Source: DAIDKA01 sp035943195 (GTDB taxonomy: Bacteria; Pseudomonadota; Gammaproteobacteria; Steroidobacterales; Steroidobacteraceae). Taken from it: DNA of 48,440 nucleotides. The position numbers and the translations under genes are program-made. Within the stretch, counting starts at the first letter, position 1, and every line of letters begins with the position of its first letter. The stretch spans positions 1 through 48,440 of the forward strand of contig DASZCK010000180.1 in assembly GCA_035943195.1 (NCBI GenBank). The letters run 5' to 3'. Below the pieces are notes generated by a model. That model was not told where the DNA came from. It made no database searches and saw only the letters and a program-made list of their open reading frames with translations. Positions 1 to 6,927 of the stretch are shown here, piece after piece.

Positions 1-31
1 GAATCTGCATGGTCCCGGCGCCACCATCGGC

Positions 32-62
32 ATACAGTAACGAGTGCCATCAAATACTGTAT
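32..62. repeat. Inverted repeat downstream of csbD-like gene
   Basis: ATACAGTA (32-39) and TACTGTAT (55-62) are perfect 8-base inverted arms separated by 15 bases. It lies just after the end of the minus-strand CsbD-like gene. It could be an operator for a gene left of the window or a weak transcript-end hairpin; there is no T-tract. Function is not known. Confidence 0.35.
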
Positions 63-81
63 ACGCGGCGGTGCCGTAGTC

Positions 82-285
82 TCACGGTTGCTTGTCGGGG
101 TCCCGGTTGTGTTCCTTGACGGTCTCTTTGGCATCGCCGTACTTCGCCTGCGCTGCGCCGGTGGCCTGTTTGCCCACACCCTTGACTTGCTGGCCCAGGC
201 TTCCGGTCGCCTTGCCAGCAGTCTCCTGAACCTTCCCGGCTGCCTCTTTCGCGCGCCCTTCAACCTGATCCTTATTGATCCCCAT
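82..285 (-). CDS. CsbD-like stress protein
   Basis: This is a small, hydrophilic, Lys/Ala/Gly-rich protein of 67 residues. It begins MGINKDQVEGRAKEAAGKVQ, which is the recognisable CsbD opening, and continues with repeated AAGK/TGKATG segments typical of the family. CsbD-like proteins are abundant cytoplasmic proteins induced by general, osmotic or phosphate stress; their molecular role is not established. I chose the ATG at 283-285, preceded by GGAGA, over an upstream ATG eleven codons earlier because family members start here. It is divergent from the SDR gene at 499, with about 210 bases between them. Other small stress-type membrane genes in the window (1482-1649 and 28879-28959) fit a similar theme, but co-regulation is inference. 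Confidence 0.9.
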   Translation of the reverse strand: MGINKDQVEGRAKEAAGKVQETAGKATGSLGQQVKGVGKQATGAAQAKYGDAKETVKEHNRDPDKQP

Positions 286-455
286 CGTCGTCTCCAGTGG
301 ATTGCCAAACTGGAGCATGGCCCGCAGTGCGGCGCATGCCTGTAGGAAGGGCGCCTGACCCCGAGTAAGCTATGCGCCACGGCTCCGCGGTAGCGGGCGT
401 CGTCGGAGAAATGCACCCTCGGTTGGCGTCAGGCACCTAGCGCAGAAAATCCACC

Positions 456-473
456 GCTTCACTATGGTGAAGC
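456..473 (+). promoter_or_regulatory. Perfect hairpin just upstream of the SDR ribosome site
   Basis: GCTTCACTATGGTGAAGC is a perfect 7-base stem with a 4-base loop. It ends 15 bases before the AGGAG ribosome site of the GTG-started SDR gene at 499. It could be an operator in the csbD/SDR divergent promoter region or a 5'UTR hairpin. The position is seen; the function is inferred. Confidence 0.4.
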
Positions 474-498
474 TGGTAATTGCTACCTAGGAGCAGTT

Positions 499-1362
499 GT
501 GATCAAACATCCGCGACCGCCGTTTAAGGAACAGACTCAACCTTGGCCGGGTCTCGCGGGAAAGATGACGCCGAAGCCTGACCATGGCGAGAAAAGTTAT
601 CGCGGTTCAAAACGCCTCCTCGGACGCAAGGCCCTGATCACCGGCGGGGATTCCGGAATGGGACGGGCTGCGGCCATCGCCTATGCACGCGAGGGCGCGG
701 ACGTGGTCATCAACTATCTAGCCGCCGAGGAGCCGGATGCCCGCGAAGTGATCCAGCTCATCAAGGATGCGGGGCGTATCGGAGTACCTATTCCGGGTGA
801 CCTGCGGGACCCCGCCTTCTGCCGGCAACTCGTGGCCGAGGCGGTGGAGACACTGGGCGGACTGGACATCGTGGTTTGCAATGCCGCCATCCAGCATTCC
901 ACCGCATCCATCCTCGAACTCAGTGACGAGGATTTCGATGACACCATGAAAACCAATATTTATGCCCCGTTCTACATCATCAAGGCGGCATTGCCGCATC
1001 TGAAGGAGGGCGCGTGCATCATCGGTACGACGTCCGAGCAGGCCTATGACCCCTCGCCGGAACTTTACGACTATGCGCAGACCAAGGCGGCCACGATGAA
1101 CTACATCAAGTCGCTCGCCAAGCAGCTGGCCTCGCGCGGCATTCGCGTGAATGGCGTGGCCCCTGGCCCGATCTGGACGCCCTTGCAGGTCAGTGGCGGC
1201 TCGTCGGTGGAAAAATATACGCATTTCGGCAGCAAGACGCCCTTGGGGCGTCCGGGACAACCGGCCGAACTGGCATCCATTTACGTGCAGCTCGCGGCCA
1301 GTGATGCGAGCTATACCACCGGCAACATCTTCGGTGCCGGCGGCGCACAGGGCCAACCCTGA
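499..1362 (+). CDS. SDR family oxidoreductase (YghA/Gsp39 type)
   Basis: This 287-residue short-chain dehydrogenase has the extended N-terminus (PF..Q.Q.WPG...MTPKPDHGE) characteristic of the YghA/general-stress-protein-39 group. The NAD(P)-binding TGGDSGMGRA motif is near residues 49-58, the NAA motif (VCNAAIQ) near 129-135, and the catalytic YDYAQTKAA (Tyr-x3-Lys) near 191-199, preceded by TTSEQ. These enzymes reduce or oxidise small carbonyl or alcohol substrates in the cytoplasm; the substrate cannot be deduced here. Start is GTG with AGGAG six bases upstream. It is divergent from the CsbD-like gene, and both families are stress-linked in other bacteria, so a shared stress promoter is plausible but not shown. 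Confidence 0.93.
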   Translation: MIKHPRPPFKEQTQPWPGLAGKMTPKPDHGEKSYRGSKRLLGRKALITGGDSGMGRAAAIAYAREGADVVINYLAAEEPDAREVIQLIKDAGRIGVPIPGDLRDPAFCRQLVAEAVETLGGLDIVVCNAAIQHSTASILELSDEDFDDTMKTNIYAPFYIIKAALPHLKEGACIIGTTSEQAYDPSPELYDYAQTKAATMNYIKSLAKQLASRGIRVNGVAPGPIWTPLQVSGGSSVEKYTHFGSKTPLGRPGQPAELASIYVQLAASDASYTTGNIFGAGGAQGQP

Positions 1363-1481
1363 CCGTAAGGCGCCGATGACATAGGGTGATCCGCGCAGCC
1401 TACAGCCGGGCCATTACCCTGTGCCTAGAGTAGTGATGGCGAATTTTCTCGTCATAGACGTTGCCCATGTCAGGAGGGCTC

Positions 1482-1649
1482 ATGGACCTTTTAGTTGTTC
1501 TGATCGTGTTGCTGCTGCTCTTTGGTGGTGGAGGCGGTCTGTACTGGGGCTTCGGAGCCGGCTGGGGCATCGGACCCATTGGTCTGATCGTCGTCGTTCT
1601 CGTCGTTTGCTGGCTGCTCTATGGCTATCGCGGGCGGCGCGGCCCGTAA
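1482..1649 (+). CDS. Small DUF3309-like membrane protein
   Basis: This 55-residue peptide has a hydrophobic helix (LLVVLIVLLLLFGGGGGLYW), a Gly-rich turn (GFGAGWGIGPIG), a second hydrophobic helix (LIVVVLVVCWLLY) and a basic tail (GYRGRRGP). The layout matches short DUF3309-type proteins of proteobacteria, whose function is unknown. A strong AGGAGGG site at 1472-1478 fixes the ATG at 1482; an in-frame ATG at 1461 is less likely. It stands alone, 119 bases after the SDR gene and before the repeat at 1679, so it is probably a single-gene transcript. Confidence 0.72.
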   Translation: MDLLVVLIVLLLLFGGGGGLYWGFGAGWGIGPIGLIVVVLVVCWLLYGYRGRRGP

Positions 1650-1678
1650 ACGGCCGCAGTGAGGACTGGCAACCAGGT

Positions 1679-1718
1679 GCGGGATATCCCGGCGTCATGC
1701 TCGGATATCCCGCCGTCA
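1679..1718. promoter_or_regulatory. Two tandem palindromic sites 21 bp apart, upstream of the oxidase/xoxF operon
   Basis: GGATATCCCGGCGTCA (1682-1697) and GGATATCCCGCCGTCA (1703-1718) are direct repeats with one mismatch, offset by 21 bases, or two helical turns. Each contains the palindrome GGATATCC. GCGGGATATCC at 1679-1689 is also fully complementary to GGATATCCCGC at 1703-1713. They lie 127-166 bases upstream of the first gene of the operon at 1845. Tandem dyads spaced on one face of DNA suggest binding by a dimeric regulator; a terminator for the 1482-1649 gene is an alternative, but no T-run follows. Confidence 0.5.
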
Positions 1719-1844
1719 CATTGAGCCGCGTAAACAGAGCCTATTGGGCACTGACTACACGCGGTTGGGCACTTGGCCTACATTATCGATAGTGCCGCGG
1801 CAGCAAATTTCACTCCCCCTCGAAAAGCAATATCGGGAGTTTCC

Positions 1845-2282
1845 ATGCCAAGCGCGGTGCCCACTCTGACCCTGCAGGATGCGCGCACGATCATCGCTGC
1901 GGGCGAGAAGAAAGCCGAAGAACTGCGTGTGCCGTATAACCTCGCGGTCGTGGACGCCGGCGGCAATTTGATCTCCCACGCTCGGATGGATGGCGCTTGG
2001 CTGGGCAGTATCGACATTTCGATTCAAAAGGCATGGACCGCGCGGGCCTTCGACATGCGCACGCAGGACCTCGCCAAGATGGCGCAGTCGGGAAAGCCCC
2101 TGTTCGGCATCAACAGTACCAATCACGACCGCGTGGTGATCTTTGCAGGCGGGATGCCGGTTAAGCGCGGAGAGGTCGTAATAGGCGCGGTCGGCGCCAG
2201 CGGCGGGACGGTCGAGCAGGATGAGAAGGTGGTCGAGGCCGCCGTGGCCGCCTTTACCGGGAGCGCGCGTTCCGCCGCATGA
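1845..2282 (+). CDS. GlcG/HbpS-family heme-binding-like protein
   Basis: This 145-residue protein of the GlcG/HbpS fold begins with PTLTLQDARTIIAAGEKKAEE, then LAVVDAGGNLISHARMDGA and the conserved end region GAVGASGGTVEQDEKVVEA. No signal peptide is seen. HbpS proteins bind heme; GlcG homologues often sit in operons for PQQ dehydrogenases and cytochromes, with unclear roles. I chose ATG 1845 with GGGAG at 1835-1839; a TTG-started extension from 1773 lacks family similarity. It is 24 bases from ctaG and is the first gene of the nine-gene oxidase/dehydrogenase run, so a link to heme or cytochrome handling is a reasonable inference. Confidence 0.85.
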   Translation: MPSAVPTLTLQDARTIIAAGEKKAEELRVPYNLAVVDAGGNLISHARMDGAWLGSIDISIQKAWTARAFDMRTQDLAKMAQSGKPLFGINSTNHDRVVIFAGGMPVKRGEVVIGAVGASGGTVEQDEKVVEAAVAAFTGSARSAA

Positions 2283-2306
2283 GTTTGAGTTAAGGAGCAG
2301 GGACCG

Positions 2307-3050
2307 ATGGTCGTGCAGCTGCCGTATTGCGGAGCGCCGCCTCTTCCGGGCAGCCTGCTGCACCGTTTCAATCTCGATCCTGTCCTGATCATCGCACTGA
2401 CTGCAGTAGCCGCCCTGCACATAGTATCGCTGCGGGATCGGCGCGGCACAGGCGCCGCACTGGGTGGCTGGCTGATCGTTGCGGCGGCGCTCCTGTCTCC
2501 CTTGTGCGCACTGTCGGTAGCTTTGTTTTCGGCGCGAGTCGCGCAGCATATGATCCTGGTGCTGTGTGCGGCACCCTTGCTCGCCGCCGCGCTGCCGGAA
2601 GTATCAGTTTCGTGGGCCCGACGCGGCGCATGGTTCTCCACCGCGGCATTTTTCGTGGCCCTGTGGTTCTGGCACATGCCCGGCCCGTATGAGGCGACCT
2701 TCACCAGCACCCCCGTCTACTGGTTGATGCACCTCACGTTGTTCGGGTCCTCGATCATTCTGTGGCGCTCCTTGCTGCGCTCACCCCGCGAGGCGGGTGT
2801 CGATGCATTGTTCGCAGGTGCCGTGACGTCAATGCAAATGGGTTTCCTCGGTGCCATCCTGACCACCGCGAGCCGGCCGCTATTTTTTGCACACCTTTCG
2901 ACGACCCAGATGTGGGGTATGACACCGCTGCAGGATCAGGCGCTGGGCGGTGTCTTCATGTGGGTCCCGGGAATTCTTCTGTTCCTGGGCGCGGCGCTCT
3001 ACGCACTGGAACGTCTGCGCTCCGTCGCCGCGCGCGCAAAGCCGGCATGA
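2307..3050 (+). CDS. ctaG: Cytochrome c oxidase assembly protein, caa3 CtaG family
   Basis: This 247-residue inner-membrane protein has about seven hydrophobic segments. It carries features of the caa3_CtaG family: the ALSVALFSARVAQHMILVLCAAPLLA stretch near 75-98 (an AQHM segment), WFWHMPGPY near 116-124, and a late TTSASRPL/QALGG region. CtaG of this type is needed for assembly of caa3 oxidases, probably for copper or subunit handling. GGAG precedes the ATG. The stop overlaps the start of coxB (ATGA at 3047-3050), which suggests translational coupling. Its presence immediately before a subunit II with fused cytochrome c supports the caa3 assignment. Confidence 0.88.
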   Translation: MVVQLPYCGAPPLPGSLLHRFNLDPVLIIALTAVAALHIVSLRDRRGTGAALGGWLIVAAALLSPLCALSVALFSARVAQHMILVLCAAPLLAAALPEVSVSWARRGAWFSTAAFFVALWFWHMPGPYEATFTSTPVYWLMHLTLFGSSIILWRSLLRSPREAGVDALFAGAVTSMQMGFLGAILTTASRPLFFAHLSTTQMWGMTPLQDQALGGVFMWVPGILLFLGAALYALERLRSVAARAKPA

Positions 3051-4012
3051 GCCTTTCTACACCCTTGGGTTATCTCGACGCGGCAGGGACACGCGCCGAC
3101 GCCATCGTGTCGCTGACCTGGTACATGCTGATCGTATCGATAGCTGTATGCGTGATCATCGGCTGGCTGCTGCTGCGCGGCTACCGCGAGGTACGCGGCA
3201 ACGGCGGCGCCGCCGAAACGCGCGCCGTTGCGGTGGCGGAAGGTCCTGATGGTTCCCGCTGGATCCGCAACGGCCTGCTGCTATCGGGAATTCCTCTGTT
3301 GGTCGCCCTGGTATGGACCATGGTAACGCTGGCCGCAGTGTCCGGCCCACCGCCGCACCCGGCAGTCACGCTGGACGTCACGGGCCATCAGTGGTGGTGG
3401 GAAGTGACCTATGTCGGCGCCCAGCCCGAGGACAGCTTCACCACCGCCAACGAGATTCACATTCCAGTGGGCGCGCGTGTGCTGGTGCGCTTGCATGGCG
3501 GTGACGTCATTCATAGCTTTTGGGTACCGAAGCTCTCGGGCAAGACTGACATGATCCCGGGTCAGACGAACTTCGGCTGGCTGCAAGCAAATGCAGCGGG
3601 GATCTACGCCGGACAGTGCAGCGAATACTGCGGGATGCAGCATGCGCACATGATGTTGCAGGTCGTGGCCCAGTCTCCCGAGGATTTTGCGAGCTGGCGT
3701 GACCACCAGCTGCAGGCGGCAACTGCCCCGGACACCCCCGCTGCGCAGCGCGGCGCGCAACTGGTGGAGTATCGCTGCGGACTGTGTCACCAGATTCGCG
3801 GCACCCACGCCGGGGCTCATAGCGGCCCGGATCTGAGCCATTTTGCCAGCCGGCACACGATTGGCGCAGGCCTGCTGCCCAATACACCTGGCACGCTGGC
3901 GGCATGGATCGAAAACGCGCACAACCTCAAACCCGGCAACCTGATGCCCAATCAGCAGCTGACGGGCGATGACCTGAGCGACGTATTGGCCTACCTGGAG
4001 TTACAGCGTTGA
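3047..4012 (+). CDS. coxB: Cytochrome c oxidase subunit II with fused cytochrome c (caa3 type)
   Basis: This 321-residue protein has two N-terminal membrane helices (about 18-44 and 78-102), then a periplasmic cupredoxin domain. All CuA ligands are visible: H156, C191, E193, C195, H199 and M202 in QCSEYCGMQHAHM; HQWWWEV is also present. A C-terminal cytochrome c domain follows, with CGLCH at 244-248 and a likely axial Met at 300 (LMPN). It accepts electrons and passes them through CuA to subunit I. The start is the ATG overlapping the ctaG stop; a long upstream frame extension lies inside ctaG and is not real. The stop overlaps the TTG start of ctaD. Confidence 0.95.
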   Translation: MSLSTPLGYLDAAGTRADAIVSLTWYMLIVSIAVCVIIGWLLLRGYREVRGNGGAAETRAVAVAEGPDGSRWIRNGLLLSGIPLLVALVWTMVTLAAVSGPPPHPAVTLDVTGHQWWWEVTYVGAQPEDSFTTANEIHIPVGARVLVRLHGGDVIHSFWVPKLSGKTDMIPGQTNFGWLQANAAGIYAGQCSEYCGMQHAHMMLQVVAQSPEDFASWRDHQLQAATAPDTPAAQRGAQLVEYRCGLCHQIRGTHAGAHSGPDLSHFASRHTIGAGLLPNTPGTLAAWIENAHNLKPGNLMPNQQLTGDDLSDVLAYLELQR

Positions 4013-5946
4013 AGGCCGCCGACTTACGCACACCACTGTCTGGCCCGGATTCGGTGCCGCACCAGGCGCGGTTGCTCAAACTCTGGGAAGGGCCAGGCGG
4101 CCTCGCGGGCTTTCTGGGATCGGTCGATCACAAGCAGATCGGCGGCCGCTACATCGTCACGGCGTTCATCTTTCTCATTCTCGGCGGTCTTGAGGCGTTG
4201 CTGATGCGATTGCAGCTGGCAGGTCCGGATCGCACGCTGCTTACGCCAGAGCAATACGACGAGCTGTTCTCCACCCACGGCATGACCATGATCTTCCTGT
4301 ATGCCTCGCCGGTATTGTCAGGTTTTTCGAATTACCTGTGGCCGCTGCTGCTTGGTAGCCGCGACATGGCTTTCCCCCGCCTGAATGCCTTCGGCTACTG
4401 GGTCTATCTCGCCAGTGGCATGTTTCTCTATGCTGGGTTTCTGACAGGGCACGGTACCAACGATGGCTGGTTCAACTACGTTCCGTACGCCTCGCAACCC
4501 TACAACCCTGGGCTGAATGAGGACTTCTATTCCCTGGGCATGGTGTTCCTCGGCATCTCCACTACGGTGGGCGCGGCAAACTTCATCGTCACGGCGTTCC
4601 GCACGCGTGCGCCAGGCATGTCCTTGGATCGCTTACCGATCCTGGTCTGGGGGACTCTGACGGCCAGCGTGGCCAACCTCATCGTGGTACCGGCAGTGAG
4701 TCTGGCGTTTTTGATGCTGTGGCTGGATCGTCAGTTCGGCACCCAGTTCTTCAATACAGCGGGTGGGGGACAGCCCCTATTGTGGCAGCACCTGTTCTGG
4801 ATCTTCGGCCATCCCTGGGTCTATGCCATCGTGTTGCCTGCAATGGGAATGGTGTCCGATGGCCTGCCGGTGTTCTGCCGTCGGCCTCTGGTGGGTTATT
4901 CCCTGGTCGCCATCTCGACAGTTGCGACGATGATTCTCGGCTTCGGCGTGTGGGTGCACCACATGTTCGCCACGGGTCTGCCAGGGCTTGGCCTGTCGTT
5001 CTTTTCGGCGGCCTCCATAGCGATCACGCTACCATCGGCCGTCGCCGTGTTTGCATGGCTGGCGACAATCCGGCTGGGCAAGCCGGTCATTACCACCGCC
5101 TTTCTCTTTTTCTCATCGATGATCCTGCTGTTCGTGATTGGTGGCGTGTCGGGTTTCATGACCGCCAGCGTGCCGGTGGACTGGCAGCTCACCGACACCT
5201 ACTTCATCGTTGCACATATCCATTACGTCCTCGTCGGCATCAATGTATTTCCGGTCGTCGGAGCCATCTATTTTTGGTTTCCCAAGATGCGCGGCCGATT
5301 CCTGGATGAAAAGCTGGGGCGCTGGAACTTCTGGATCATGTTCATCGGCTTCAATCTCGCGTTCCTGCCCATGCACCTGACCGGGCTCATGGGCATGCCG
5401 CGCCGTGTCTATACCTATGGTCCGAACATGGGCTGGACGACCTTGAATCTGATCACCAGTGTCGGCAGCTTCGTGTTCGCCGTTGGGGTAGTGCTGTTGG
5501 TAGTCAACGTGGTCAAGTGCTGGTCCAAGGGCAAGACGGCGAGTTCCAACCCATGGGACGCACCGACCCTGGAATGGTCGGTCTCCTCGCCACCGCCGCC
5601 GTATAACTTCGCCGTGATTCCCACCGTGGCCTCGCGGCATCCCCTGTGGGAAGACCGCCTGGGTTCGGCACCACGCTCGAGCCTGGATCAGGGACTACTG
5701 CTTGATGTGGGCAAAGAGACCATCGGTACCACTGCGGTGGATGCAGAGCCGGACATGATTCTGGAAATGCCGGAGGACTCGTATGCTCCGGTGCTGGCAA
5801 CATTGGGAATTGCCGGCGTCTTCACCGGCATGATCCTCAAGGAGTGGCCGCTGACTGCCCTGGCTGCTGTGGTGCTGGCCGTGGCGCTGCTGTGGTGGCT
5901 CTGGCCGCGCCGCGAGCTTCGGGAGCGGGAGCCGGCCCATGGCTGA
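4009..5946 (+). CDS. ctaD: Heme-copper oxidase subunit I lacking D-pathway Glu and K-pathway Lys
   Basis: This 645-residue, roughly 12-14-helix protein is the catalytic subunit of the terminal oxidase. Ligands are intact: low-spin heme His in STHGMTM, CuB His268 and His317-318 (HHMF), cross-link Tyr272, and heme His403 and His405 (AHIHY). D-pathway entrance residues N108, D119 and N126 are kept (DMAFPRLN). Two hallmark residues are changed. HPEVY reads HPWVY (Trp270 at the position of Paracoccus Glu278), and PTGIK reads PSAVA (Ala346 at Lys354). No YS motif replaces the Glu. A C-terminal extension from about 560 adds two more helices. Start TTG overlaps the coxB stop. O2 reduction is likely; proton pumping is doubtful. 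Confidence 0.94.
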   Translation: MKAADLRTPLSGPDSVPHQARLLKLWEGPGGLAGFLGSVDHKQIGGRYIVTAFIFLILGGLEALLMRLQLAGPDRTLLTPEQYDELFSTHGMTMIFLYASPVLSGFSNYLWPLLLGSRDMAFPRLNAFGYWVYLASGMFLYAGFLTGHGTNDGWFNYVPYASQPYNPGLNEDFYSLGMVFLGISTTVGAANFIVTAFRTRAPGMSLDRLPILVWGTLTASVANLIVVPAVSLAFLMLWLDRQFGTQFFNTAGGGQPLLWQHLFWIFGHPWVYAIVLPAMGMVSDGLPVFCRRPLVGYSLVAISTVATMILGFGVWVHHMFATGLPGLGLSFFSAASIAITLPSAVAVFAWLATIRLGKPVITTAFLFFSSMILLFVIGGVSGFMTASVPVDWQLTDTYFIVAHIHYVLVGINVFPVVGAIYFWFPKMRGRFLDEKLGRWNFWIMFIGFNLAFLPMHLTGLMGMPRRVYTYGPNMGWTTLNLITSVGSFVFAVGVVLLVVNVVKCWSKGKTASSNPWDAPTLEWSVSSPPPPYNFAVIPTVASRHPLWEDRLGSAPRSSLDQGLLLDVGKETIGTTAVDAEPDMILEMPEDSYAPVLATLGIAGVFTGMILKEWPLTALAAVVLAVALLWWLWPRRELREREPAHG

Positions 5947-6550
5947 GCAGGCGATGGCCGCGGCACGTGAACTACCGGTCGGTCCGATCGGACGGCGCGG
6001 AGTCGGCTGGTGGGGAGTCGGAACGCTGGTGGCGAGCGAAGCCGCTCTGTTCGCCTACCTGCTGTTTGCCTATTTCTATTATGGGGCCACGGCCGGCACC
6101 AACTGGGTGCTGGAGCCCAGGCCAAACCTCGGAGTGGCACTGCCGAATACGCTGCTCCTGCTTGCGTCAAGCGTCGTGGCCTGGTGGGGCGAGCGCGGTG
6201 TTCTTTACGGGCGGCGCCCGCAGGCGCTGCTGGGATTTGGTCTGGCAGCCATCATGGGCTGTATCTTTGCTCTGGTGCAGGTGCATGAATGGCATACCAA
6301 GCCCTTCACCTTCGGCACCTCGAGCTTCGGTTCGCTGTATTTCCTCACCACTGGACTGCACGAGGCGCATGTCGTCGTCGGCATTCTGATCCTGCTGTTT
6401 ATCTTCATTTGGACTGCCCTGGATTACTTCAGTCCCCGGCGCCGGCTTTCGGTATCGGCCGGAGTGTTGTACTGGCATTTCGTCGATGCAGTGTGGTTAT
6501 GCGTTTTTTCCACCTACTACTTGAGCCCGTATCTGGGATTTGGAACATGA
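5939..6550 (+). CDS. ctaE: Cytochrome c oxidase subunit III
   Basis: This 203-residue membrane protein has five hydrophobic segments and lacks the first two helices of the seven-helix form, as in many bacterial subunit III proteins. Typical features are GWWGVGTLVASEAALFAYLLF, the HEWHTKPF segment, FGSLYFLTTGLHEAHVVVG with its conserved Glu and His, and WHFVDAVWLCVF near the end. Subunit III stabilises subunit I during turnover. It overlaps the end of ctaD by eight bases and the next gene by four, so the set is co-translated. Confidence 0.94.
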   Translation: MAEQAMAAARELPVGPIGRRGVGWWGVGTLVASEAALFAYLLFAYFYYGATAGTNWVLEPRPNLGVALPNTLLLLASSVVAWWGERGVLYGRRPQALLGFGLAAIMGCIFALVQVHEWHTKPFTFGTSSFGSLYFLTTGLHEAHVVVGILILLFIFIWTALDYFSPRRRLSVSAGVLYWHFVDAVWLCVFSTYYLSPYLGFGT

Positions 6551-6927
6551 GACGGCACGGCCCCGGAGCCCTGGTGCTATTTGCGGCGCCGACCGCGTGG
6601 CTGACGGAAATCAGCGTCGGTTATGCCCTGGCAAGCGGGCCATGTTTTGCCGCGGACCGGCGTCTGCTCGTGCCAGCAGCGCAATGGGCCTGGAGCCATA
6701 CCGGTCTTTATGTGCTGGCGGTGGCCGCGATCGTTGTCGCAATTTACGCCTTCACCGCCTCGGTGGGCGCTCTTAGGCAGGTGGCCAACGCGGCGGCGTC
6801 CACGATCGGGGCGGACCACCGGGTCAAGTTTGCGGCGCTTTGGGGCATCGCACTCAGCAGCGGATTTGGCGTGGCAACGCTGTTGACAGGCGTAGGCCTG
6901 GTTCTACTGCCACGGTGCGGGGGTTAA
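6547..6927 (+). CDS. Small membrane protein of the oxidase cluster
   Basis: This 126-residue protein has about three hydrophobic segments: residues 6-30, 45-70 and 95-121. It has no motif I recognise. Its ATG overlaps the ctaE stop and its stop directly abuts the start of the dehydrogenase gene, so it belongs to the operon. By position it matches the fourth, poorly conserved small membrane protein found after subunit III in other alternative oxidase clusters (such as the CoxP position in coxMNOP), but no homology is claimed. It may be an accessory oxidase subunit. Confidence 0.75.
   Translation: MRRHGPGALVLFAAPTAWLTEISVGYALASGPCFAADRRLLVPAAQWAWSHTGLYVLAVAAIVVAIYAFTASVGALRQVANAAASTIGADHRVKFAALWGIALSSGFGVATLLTGVGLVLLPRCGG

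Noticed and set aside
32..62. LexA-type site
   Set aside because: The half-sites ACAG/CTGT are in the wrong order and spacing for the enteric LexA box.
2762..3046. Upstream extension of CoxB
   Set aside because: It lies within ctaG in another frame. The CoxB family starts at the ATG overlapping the ctaG stop.
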